Positions 9,385-19,400 of a stretch of 64,000 bases of DNA are shown one piece after another. Under the pieces are notes generated by a model. That model was not told where the DNA came from and made no database searches. It saw only the letters and a program-made list of their open reading frames with translations. Source of the DNA: Apis mellifera (Eukaryota; Arthropoda; Insecta; Hymenoptera; Apidae). Location: positions 2,877,222 to 2,941,221 of the forward strand of contig NC_037645.1 in NCBI RefSeq assembly GCF_003254395.2, given 5' to 3'. Numbering within the stretch: the stretch's first letter is position 1; the number at the start of each line of letters is the position of its first letter. The position numbers were made by a program, and so were the translations under genes.

Positions 9385-9449
9385 TCCACTCACGGTTTGT
9401 TCGGATTTACATTGAGTGGATGATTATTTTGGTAACCCTTCTGGTTACC
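9385..9449 (+). ncRNA. Covarying stem-loop group II
   Basis: TCCACTCA (9,385-9,392) pairs with TGAGTGGA (9,413-9,420). Then GGTAACC (9,431-9,437) pairs with GGTTACC (9,443-9,449) around CTTCT. In the diverged copy the second stem is GGTAATC (32,031-32,037) with GATTACC (32,043-32,049), a C-G to U-A replacement with an identical loop. A pyrimidine tract and CTCTTTTCAG|CGCC acceptor (exon start 9,474; 32,077 in the diverged copy) follow at once, so the stem may sit at an intron end. Confidence 0.7.
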
Positions 9450-9473
9450 TTTTCGTCGTTTTTCTCTTTTCAG

Positions 9474-10051
9474 CGCCCCCTTATTAAGAACGTTTGTTAT
9501 TGAAAATATTGTTAAAAATTGTATTTCTTTCTTACCAATAAATATCTTTCATTTAAAATCATGAATTGCTTAACAACATTTTGATAATTTGATTTTTTTT
9601 TAATTATTATTAATAATTATTTTTCTTTTAAATTATTTTTTAATTACTAATCCAGTAATTGAGTTTGTTACAGGTATGAATTGAAGAAAATAAACAGGAA
9701 AAAATAGATAGGAAATAACGTATGATCTCTTCATTTGTTGAAAATTAATTACTTTTGTTATTGAGTTTTACTAATTCTGTTGTATAGTCTGTTTCAGGTA
9801 TCTTCCTCACTTTTCAACGAAAAGGATTACATCTCATCATCAAATAAATATTCTAATTTTTATATTAGGTAGGATAGGTTGTAAAAAGATAGGATTTATA
9901 AAACGTGTTTTGTTCTTCTTTTTATTAAAAAAGGCAATTTCGCCTTTCCTACTCTGTTTCGTTTCCAAATCAATAGTTTTCCTATTTTTCAAGGCAATAT
10001 GATCATCCTGCCATCCTTAACTTCCTCGTTATAAGCAAATACTTGATACTT
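9474..10051 (+). other. 3-prime segment with conserved splice acceptors
   Basis: AG acceptors shared with the diverged copy: TTTTCAG ending 9,473, a TACTAAT branch-like word and GTTTGTTACAG ending 9,673, and CTGTTTCAG about 9,797. The 3-prime arm of the long-range inverted repeat is 9,561-9,578. Mostly AT-rich otherwise. Exon limits cannot be fixed from sequence alone. Confidence 0.4.
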
Positions 10052-10082
10052 GATAGCTACGTGACTTTGTTCACTAGCTATC
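10052..10082 (+). ncRNA. Covarying stem-loop III
   Basis: GATAGCTA, a bulged C and GTGA pair with TCAC and TAGCTATC around a CTTTGT loop. The diverged copy at 32,600-32,631 has GATATCTA and TAGATATC with the same bulged C and GTGA/TCAC. The G-C to U-A change keeps the helix. Unit 3 equivalent starts at 22,422. Confidence 0.75.
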
Positions 10083-10411
10083 ATTGATATATCCTGATTT
10101 GCATTTTCCTCTTGCCACATGTGGTTTATCTCGTATCAAATTTTTTGAAAATTGTGTGTCCTCAGTGTGAATGTAGATTTGGTTATGTAGAGAATTTGTT
10201 AGATTTTCAATAAACAGAATTACAAAAACAAAATGTTTAATTTTTATATTAGGAAAGAGAGGGAGAAAAGCTTTTTAGAATAAGTAAAATGTTAATGTTA
10301 TACTTTTAATTTAAATTTGTTTCAGGATTTTTTTACAGGGGTAGGAGATTTTGTTGAAAATGATATTGACTAAAGAAAAGGTTTTTAAAATTAAGTACAT
10401 GTACAATCAAG

Positions 10412-10438
10412 ATACTACTTTATTAAATAAAGTAGTAT
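10412..10438. other. Perfect 13-bp palindrome
   Basis: ATACTACTTTATT and AATAAAGTAGTAT flank a single A. It is kept in unit 3 near 22,780-22,806 but decayed in the diverged copy near 32,930, so it is probably not essential. The loop is too tight for a full hairpin, so only the outer bases could pair in RNA. Confidence 0.4.
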
Positions 10439-10630
10439 ATTGTAGAAAAGGAGATACTGTAGATAAGTAGATGGGTGTAGTGCTTTCTGGGATGCTTATT
10501 TCGCTTATTTTTTTTTTTTTCTTTTTTTTTTTTGCCTGCTATTTGTACTATCAATCATTTTTCATTTTCATTTTCCGATGGAAATGTAAAATATTGATAG
10601 AAATTTTCTTAATTTAAATTTTATTTTCAG

Positions 10631-10790
10631 GTTTAGTCTTCCACGCCGGTTTCTTTTACGGCTCCTTTTGTTGCTCGTGTTGCACAACGATCAAAAGTTT
10701 GGACGTTTTGCAAACTTAATTTTCTATTGAAATCTAATTTTCACATTCAAGAAATATTTTACGTATAAATTAATGCTTCATGTAACTTAA
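10631..10790 (+). other. Likely 3-prime exon of unit 1
   Basis: A long T-rich tract, ATTTAAATTTTATTTTCAG and then GTTTAGTCTTCC. The acceptor and first exon bases are kept in unit 3 (22,999) and in the diverged copy (33,158, GTTTAGCTTCTTCC). GTTGCACAACGATC is matched by GTTGTACAACAATC in the diverged copy. Homology between the versions ends near TTTTGCAAACTTA, which may mark the end of the transcribed or constrained part. No strong poly(A) signal is seen here. The diverged copy has AATAAA near 33,278. Confidence 0.4.
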
Positions 10791-10821
10791 CTGAACGTAT
10801 GCTCGCGCATATAGGTTAGAA

Positions 10822-10993
10822 ATAAGGAATTAGCCATCTTGACAATGGTGCCGTAAATGAAACACATAGGCAAAGAGAAAGAATAGTGTGAAAAGGATAA
10901 AGATAAGGTAAGAATTGAACGTGAGCACCATCTCTTGAAAGAAATATCTTTTTAAAAGTATTGAAAAGATGGCAGCAGTAGCTAATTCTTATC
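10822..10993. other. Nested 170-nt stem-loop after unit 1
   Basis: AGGAATTAGC and CATCTT at 10,825-10,840 pair with AAGATG and GCTAATTC at 10,966-10,988. Inside, ATGGTGC (10,845-10,851) pairs with GCACCAT (10,925-10,931). Unit 3 equivalent is 23,190-23,361. The diverged last unit lacks it. It may be a 3-prime RNA structure or an old MITE with inverted ends. Confidence 0.45.
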
Positions 10994-11029
10994 CTCTTTG
11001 AAGAAAAATCTTTGGTGATTCAATCATTT

Positions 11030-11441
11030 TTACTTTAGAATTGTTGACTTTTTGTGTTACATTCTCTTTTTATGTTTTTATATTTATTTATTATTTATTT
11101 ATTACAATACAAAATTTTTATGTTCTTTTAAATTTAGTTTAACTTTTATGTTATTTTTTTTATTTTTCTAAATTTCCTTAATTTTTAAATTAAATAATTT
11201 TTCTATTCTGGAATTATTTTTATTCTTTTAATTTATGAGAAATAGCAATTGAATTTTATGTTACTTCCTTATATTTGTTATTATATTTATTATTTTTTGT
11301 ATAATTTCTTTTTATATTTATTCATTATTCATGTATTATAAGGTTAAATTCTTTTCTTATATATTGCAACTTTAAATCTAACAACTTTTGTTAGATTTAA
11401 TCAATTGTTACGTTTGCAACACATAAAAGAATAAATTTTTT

Positions 11442-11494
<53 letters not shown>

Positions 11495-11730
11495 TATATA
11501 TATAAAACAATGAACAAATGTAAAAACATAAGACAAGAATATAATAAAAATAAAATATATTTTTCTCTAATTCAATTAGCACTTATGTTAAATTCTTTTT
11601 GATCTTTTAGATTTTTAGATTTTTTTTTTTAAACTTTTAAATTAAATTCTTCTCTTAATTCTCTTTCAATTCTTTTCTAGTTTATAGTAGTTAACCTTTT
11701 GTTGTTATATTCTCTTCTTATGTTATATTT
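11030..11730. repeat. AT-rich spacer with a (TA)n tract
   Basis: T-rich spacer equivalent to 23,395-24,090. An AT microsatellite covers 11,444-11,505, and 23,813-23,863 in the other spacer. From about 11,270 onward single bases are missing relative to unit 3, for example shortened TTTATT words, so the low-quality sequence may already begin here. Confidence 0.6.
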
Positions 11731-14700
11731 GTTTTTGTTCGCGCTTATAATTTAATACGGACGCCGTTATTTAGTTTCTTATTTTTATTTTTTCTTTTTA
11801 AAATATTCGTTTTCGGTACAGAGTAGAGTCAGTGCTTCTCTCAAGAGAATACGGCGATCATCCACCACGCGAAGAGTAAGAGAATCATTAGATTCTCATT
11901 TTTAAAGATTTTAATCTTTTATATTTTATTATTATTAAAATTTATAGAAACTTAATTTTTTATATTAAACTATTGTTTTATTAAAATTTAAAGTTAAACA
12001 TAGTTATATTTTTTACTATTCCAAGATTTTAAATAACGAATATTATATTTTTAGAAAAAATTACATAGAATTTTTATATTTTATTGCAGATCGCTGATGA
12101 AAGTTTTCTTGGACTTAAAAAAATATTTGTGACCACGCGCAATGTGGTAAGTAGAATCAGTGTTTGCTTCGTCATAGTACTTTTAATATTTTTAGGCACA
12201 ATAGCTCTGATTAAATTTAATTAAGATAATTAAACGCGAAATTAGAATCAGTGTTTGTTCGCGCGATTACGATATATACCGACCGCTTAATAGTTTCTTA
12301 TTTTTATTTTTTTATTTTGAATATTCGTTTCGGTACAGGTAGAATCAGTGCTTCTTTGAAGAAAATAAGGCGATCATCCATCACGCCGAAGAGGTATTAT
12401 GTCTCTTTTCTATCTAAACTTTTTATTCTTTCAAACAGAAATTAATCCAGAATTCAGAATTTCATATCATTATTACATATTGCAAATTTAATATTCATAT
12501 TTCAATTTGTTTGAATAACGAGAAACCGTGTTTTAAATTGATGACGTTTGTCACAGATTTCTTCCATCCTCCTACCTGATGACAGGCTCTTCTCGATGAC
12601 TTCTGGGCTGCAACACATGTGGAAGGCGTTCGTCGCATCGTATGTGAGTCGCATGCTTTTGGTTCCTCCGGTCATTCAATCATGTCGTAGGATGAAAGAT
12701 CCGAATCGACACGGATGACTGGTTGTATATACGTAGAATTTTGCACGAGCACCAATGACCGCGGATATTTATTTATAATATCCGTGAGTAGTAACAATTA
12801 TTTCTTTTGTGTTTTATTTATTAGTTCAGGCTAGGATCTTCTTGCATTTCGCGTCTTCTTGCATTTCTTTGATTAACTATAAAATGTTAGTAATTTCTAA
12901 TGTCAAAGCATATAATAATTATTGTATGTGATATAATACAATAATTTATTTTGATTTTTATAATTCAAAATTCTTGAGTAACATTTTAAGTTATTTGATC
13001 AAATATATTTTATATTTATATATTTTATATATTTTATATATAATTTGATTATTGTGATATATATATAAATTTCATGTAATAATATGACTTACAACATTAG
13101 TAGACAGTAAAGTTCAATTTTCTTCGTTTCTTAATTCACAAATAGAATTAAATTTTGTGCAAGAAGATATTCGCGACAGTAGATTTAGAATCAGAGCAAT
13201 AAGTTTGAATATTATTTTTTGGCTTTGAAAATATGCTCTGAGAAGGAATCGCCTGAGATATTTCTATTAATATATGTTAATTACAATGAATAATTCTAAT
13301 TCTTTTTAAATTCAATATAAGAATTTCAAATAAGTTGTTAATTAATAAAATAAAATATAAAGTAAGGTCACAAATAATTTGAAATAAATAAGAGTATAAT
13401 GCAAAGCAAAGAATATAAAGAATTAAAATTTCAAATAACTTGTTCAATTAATAAAATAAAATATAAAGTAGAGTCACAAATAATTTGAAATAATATAAGA
13501 ATGTAATGCAAAGTCAAAGAATATTAGCCCCGTTAGATACAAAATGGTATACTAATATTTCTTTTTAGCTCAGGATTTTCAGATTTAACCCTTTCCGTGT
13601 TCACTGCCAGGAACTCACTCACGTGCCCAGTGTTACTTGAGTGAGGGAGAGCAATGGTAGATGACCTTAGTTCATAAGTTAATACAAATTTTTAGCGACT
13701 GGCGATCGTTAGTGTATCGTGCACGATCGTACTTTCCACATTGTGGTGTGTGTGGTTAGCTGTGGAATTGCGTCGTTTCAATATTATTTCCTTCACTGTT
13801 CAATCCCTTTTTAGAATCACACTCGCAATTATTGAATTAAATATTGCGAAAAAATACAAGATTATTAATCTTTAGTCTCAAATACAATAATGGTATAATT
13901 TGATTCACCAATAATGATACCGTTTAGTCTGATGACTAGTATTTGGTAGAAAATATTTACATGATTTATAAAATTCAGAATTAAAATTGTAGATTACGCA
14001 TTTTTGTCGCGTTTACGCAATGGTCGCTAGCCATCGTCAGTCGATCAGAGGAAATGGTACGTTAAAGTTAGAGGCGAGTAGTGTGCCAAGCCCGGGTGTC
14101 GGAGCGTCCCGGCGTTTTCTAGTGTAGGCTTTTGCGCCCGGGTACTATGCGTGAGAATCGTGGAATGAGTGTGTTGGTGTGCCTGTTTGCCATTTTTTAA
14201 ATATGGGTTAGTAGGATAGGTAGTATACTTCTGGTATGTCTGTTAATTATAAGTAGGTCAGCCGGGCAGGTTGTCACAGTCTCTGATCGGTGAGGCGCTT
14301 TTCGCGTGAAAACCTGTTTCAGGAATAAAATTTGAGAAATCGAGGGTAAAGCTGAGAGACGATGGGAGGACAATGCCATTCGTCTCTGGTTTGCTCATCG
14401 ATTTTTCGAATTTCGCGGTCGCGGTCGTGATTTGCTTTCGAAACGAACGTTGCGCTCGAGGTTCTGTGCATGTACGAAGAATGATCATTGCGATCGTTGG
14501 TCGTCCATGTGCACTTGCTTCCGCGACTTAGTCCTTTTTTTTTTCTTTTTTCTTTGATTTGCGATTAGTGAATCTCGAGCCTAGATTTAAGTTTTCAGCG
14601 GCATCGCGCCCGAAGGAGGAAGACCGAAGAGGCCTCGACAACTGTCCGCGAAGAGGGCTGCAACGAATGATTTCTCATCTTTTGGATCTTGCCTGGGTCC

Positions 14701-15390
14701 AAGAATGGAAGTCATTGTTACTACTTTGTCATTGTGCTCGTTTGTAATACGTAGTATGTTGTATCTGTCTTGGCCAATTTGCATGCTGGCCCATCGTTCA
14801 TCCAGTGGCATCCATCATGGCAAATCGCGATTTTGCATAGTGTTCGATTGATAAATAACGGGTTGAATTAGAGTTGCAATAAAATGATAATCGCGTTTAC
14901 TATTAGCGTTGCATTGAAAAGAATATCCGGTTGCTTTAATTATTTTCATGAATTAGTCTATTTTTTCCTTTTTTTATCGTTTTTTTTTTTTTAACATAAA
15001 TTTGATTTTATCTATGATATATATTATGATTTGTGATATCAATAATATTAAAGTAACTTTTAAGATTTACAGAATAATAGTAAATTTTAACGAATATTAA
15101 ATTCATTTGAAGAATTAGTGTTGCGTTGATGAAAGATCCGCGTTTTTATAGTAGTGTTACGTTTATTTGCCCAAATTGCCCCACATTTCTTCCACTTTTG
15201 ACTGTGGAAGTACGTTCCAGTTCCTGAATCACCTACTACAAGCCAAAAAGGCTGTACAAAGGGTGATTGTACACGGCAGCTCTGACTAATGGCTGCAATC
15301 TTCCCTATTAGTTGTGTGCGTCTATAATAAAAAATATGAGTGCATAAATTAGTTTATTTAGAGTTTCGTATATTGTTTTCGCGAATTTTT
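11728..15390 (+). other. Partial extra copy full of indels: probable unpolished or mis-joined sequence
   Basis: Matches unit 1 from about 5,530 to 9,255, but with a difference every 20-30 bases by eye, mostly single-base gains and losses in short homopolymers. The other copies differ from each other by only a few bases per kilobase or fewer. The errors fall equally in exons, introns and stems. GAAGAG|GTAAGAG becomes GAAGAGTAAGAG, and the GAGACGAATGG stem arm loses an A. It lacks a promoter and starts and ends in the middle of features. It replaces about 1.54 kb of spacer. I infer a raw long-read patch. A real decayed partial copy is less likely. Confidence 0.7.
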
Positions 15391-16328
15391 CTGATTTTTA
15401 TCTTATGTTTCAATAGTAATTATTTATAGTCTTTTTTATTTTATATTAGTTAACCTTTAAGTTATTTTCTCTTTTTGTGTTTTTATATTTGTTCATTAGT
15501 TATATATATTGCAACATTTTATACTTTTTTATATGTTGCAACATAACTAATATAATTAATTAAATGTAAGAAAGCTGCAACATATGAAAAAAGGAATTTA
15601 ACATTGTTATATACATAAATAATGAATAAAACACAAAAATTGTATATAATGTAAGAGTTAATTATTTATAAAATAACATTAGTTTGAAGAAAAGAAGAAG
15701 TATCTTTAATCTCAAAGTTAAAAAACTCAAAAAGATTTGAAACATAGAAGAAAGATTTTTTTTTTTATCTTTATCTATCTTTATATTATCCCTCTTTTAT
15801 ATTTGAATTCTGTTGAGATTTTGTTCATCTTAATATAAAATATTTTATTTATTATCTTTCAATCTTTCAAATTGTTACGTTAAATATTCTTTTGTGTTTT
15901 TTTTTTCTATTTTGTTTGATTTTTATATTTTTATATTTTGCTTTCTTATATTTCCTTAATTTAATTTCTTAAATTTATTCATTTTAAAGTTAAATTCAAT
16001 TCATGTGTTCAATTTTAATAATATTATATTCAATTATTTTTATTTTCTTTTTTTATTCTGTCATTCTTTTTTATAAATTTATTTTTTTATTATTTTTTAT
16101 TAAATTTCTCTTTTGTGTTTTATTTTTACTTATTTTAAATTTCATTTAAACGAAATATAATTTTATTTAAATTAATGTTTGTATCAAAATCTTTCTTTAT
16201 GTTATAATCTGTTTTATTTAATTTAATAATTTATCTTGTTAAATTAATAATTTTCTTGTTATTATGTTTTTAATAAGTTAATATCTTTGCAGGATTCCAA
16301 GCAACAATATACATAATATTTCAATTTT

Positions 16329-16451
16329 TCGCGCGTTTTTGAATGGAAAAATAAGCATTATACGTCAGCCAATCAGAATCGTCGCTTAATTTTTGGCGCG
16401 AGACGAACCAGTGCGCATCATACTGCGCATCGTTCTGCGCATTGCGTCAGT
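16329..16451 (+). promoter_or_regulatory. Unit 3 promoter
   Basis: Copy of the unit 1 promoter: CAGCCAATCAG near 16,366, three TGCGCAT motifs 12 bp apart ending just before the TCAGT initiator, presumed start A at 16,449. Confidence 0.6.
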
Positions 16452-19400
16452 CTACAGTTGAAAATTTTGTGGAGTGGACGTGTCGTCGCCGAATTCGGAT
16501 TATTCGGTAAGTTATTTTACTCTTATTATTACCAAATTTATCAATCATTGCTAATTTAAGTTTCTAAATAATCCATTCAGTGTAGTGAAAACAAAATTAA
16601 TTGGTTTTTCGTGTTTCTTTGCGTCTTTTCCTTCGATTGTTCATTTCGCGTTTATTGCGTCGTTAACGTCTCGTCGAAATATCGAAATATTTCGAAACAG
16701 AATTTGAAATGGTATATTGGTCTTTTTTAAATATAATTTTAATTAATTTCTTGATCTTTATTTCTTATTATTTTAGTCGTATTAAAATAAAATAAATTTT
16801 TCACAATTCGTTTCGTATTATTCGAGTATCTTTTCGATTGTACATAACATATATATATTGTGTGTAACGTCTCACGTCTGCGTTTACTGTTTACTTTTTT
16901 TGGTCGTTTATAATTTGCTCGAGGCTAGAAACAATCCTTATAACCTTGTGTTTCCAAGAATTTCCAAGAAATTCGCGTCCAAACATGTTTCGGCTTGTCG
17001 AATTGTTGTCGAGCGTGTCCCCTCTCCATATTGTTATTCGATGCGCGAAATAGAAGCGCAAAGCGACATTATTCGTTGATTCGTCGTGAGAATTAGACGT
17101 TTGATATTTTCTCGAGACGTGTGTTGTTCTATTTAATGCGTAATAATTTAATATTGTTTCTTTTTTTATTTAATTAATACATCTTTGTTCAATATTCTAT
17201 ACAACATTATTAGAATTGATAATTCTTTGACAATTAAATCATTTTGAGTTCATTTCTCATTTCTCTTCGTATAAATGAAGTGTCGAATTTAATAAGATAG
17301 CTATCGAGAGTTTTCATTTGATTTGATTGTTGTGATACTTTATTAACGTAATCTAATTTCATACATTTTATTTAATTGATTTATTTAGAAGTTTTGATAT
17401 TTTTTCTGCGCAGGTTTAATTGGTAGCGTCATGAAGGTAGCTCTCGGGAAGGGGGGAAAAGGCGGGAAAAATTCCAATATGGACGCCTTTCTTGATGTGG
17501 TAAAATTTTATATTTCGTATGTATAAATTTTTTTTTTGTTTTACAGGATTATTAGTGATTGTTGTTAAGCAATTCATAATAAAATTACATTTTAGTTAAG
17601 AGAAAGTGAAAAAATTATGAAACACTTTCATGATTTATACATAATTCGTAATTTAGCAATATTTTCAGGACAAATGTACGATAGAAAGAAGAAGAAAAAT
17701 ATCAAAAAGATATTGTTTCTTCTTTTATCTCTTTCCCACCCCATTAATTTAATATTAATTTCAGAAAATATTTGTGACCGCGCGCAATGCGGTTAATAGA
17801 ATCAGTGTTTGCTTCGTCATAGTATTTTTAATATTTTTTAGAGCACAATAGCTCTGATTAAATTTAATTAGAATAATCAAACGCGAAGGTAGAATCAGTG
17901 TTTGTTCGCCGATTATAATTTATACGGACGCGTTATTAGTTTCTTATTTTTATTTTTTTCTTTTTATAAATATTCGTTTTCGGTACAGAGTAGAGTCAGT
18001 GCTTCTCTCAAGAGAATACGGCGATCATCCACCACGCGAAGAGGTAAGAGAAATCATTAGATTCTCATTTTTTAAAGATTTTAATCTTTTATATTTTTAT
18101 TATTATTAAAATTTATTAGAAACTTAATTTTTTATATTAAACTATTTGTTTTATTAAAATTTAAAGTTAAACATAGTTATATTTTTTACTATTCCAAGAT
18201 TTTAAATAACGAATATTATATTTTTAAGAAAAAAATTACATAGAATATTTTATATTTTATTGCAGATGCTGATGAAAGTTTTTCTTGGACTTAAAAAAAT
18301 ATTTGTGACCACGCGCAATGTGGTTAAGTAGAATCAGTGTTTGCTTCGTCATAGTACTTTTAATATTTTTTAGAGCACAATAGCTCTGATTAAATTTAAT
18401 TAGAATAATAAACGCGAAATTAGAATCAGTGTTTGTTCGCCGATTACAGAATATATACCGACGCGTTAATAGTTTCTTATTTTTATTTTTTTTATTTTGA
18501 ATATTCGTTTTCGGTACAGGGTAGAATCAGTGCTTCTTTGAAGAAAATAAGGCGATCATCCATCACGCGAAGAGGTAATTATGTCTCTTTTTCTATCTAA
18601 ACTTTTTATTCTTTCAAACAGAAATTAATCAGAATTCAGAATTTCATATCATTATTACATATTGCAAATTTAATAGTTTCATATTTCAATTTGTTTGAAT
18701 AACGAGAACCGTGTTTTAAATTGATGACGTTTTGTCACAGATTTCTTCCATCCTCCTACCTGATGACAGGCTTCTTCTCGATGACTTCTGGGGCTGCAAC
18801 ACAGTGAAGGCGTTCGTCGCATCGTATGGTGAGTCGCATGCTTTTTGGTTCCTCCGGTCATTCAATCATGTCGTAGGATGAAAGATCCGAATCGACACGG
18901 ATGACTGGTTGTATACGTAGAATTTTGCACGAGCACAATGACCGCGGATATTTATTTATAATATCCGTGAGTAGTAACAATTATTTCTTTTGTGTTTTAT
19001 TTATTAGTTCAGGCTAGGATCTTCTTGCATTTCGCGTCTTCTTGCATTTTTGATTAATATAAAATGTTTAGTAATTTTCTAATGTCAAAGCATATAATAA
19101 TTATTGTATTGATATAATACAATAATTTATTTGAATTTTTATAATTCAAAATTCTTGAGAATAACATTTTAAGTTATTTGATCAAATATATTTTATATTT
19201 ATATATTTATATATTTTATATATAATTTGATTATTGTGATATAATATAAATTTCATGTAATAATATGACTTACAACATTAGTAGACAGTAAAGTTCAATT
19301 TTCTTCGTTTCTTAATTCACAAATATGAATTAAATTTTGTGCAAGAAGATATTTCGCGACAGGTAGATTTTAGAATCAGAGCAATAAGTTTTGAATATTA

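Larger units (their letters stand above)
4081..11000 (+). ncRNA. Array unit 1: spliced, structured long non-coding RNA gene
   Basis: The unit runs from the initiator at 4,081. Candidate exons are 4,081-4,138, 5,046-5,131, 5,396-5,422, 5,619-5,673, 5,896-5,952, 6,151-6,205 and 6,372-6,459. A GC-rich hairpin region (7,400-8,500), the TTAGTGTTGCG box array (8,698-9,370), conserved stem-loops (9,053-10,082) and a 3-prime exon from about 10,631 follow. Splice sites and pyrimidine tracts are all on the + strand. No open frame is both long and shared with the diverged copies, so I call it non-coding. Product and function are unknown. Bees have described nuclear lncRNAs (Ks-1, AncR-1, kakusei, Nb-1), but I cannot match this to any from memory. 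The 3-prime end is a guess. Confidence 0.6.
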
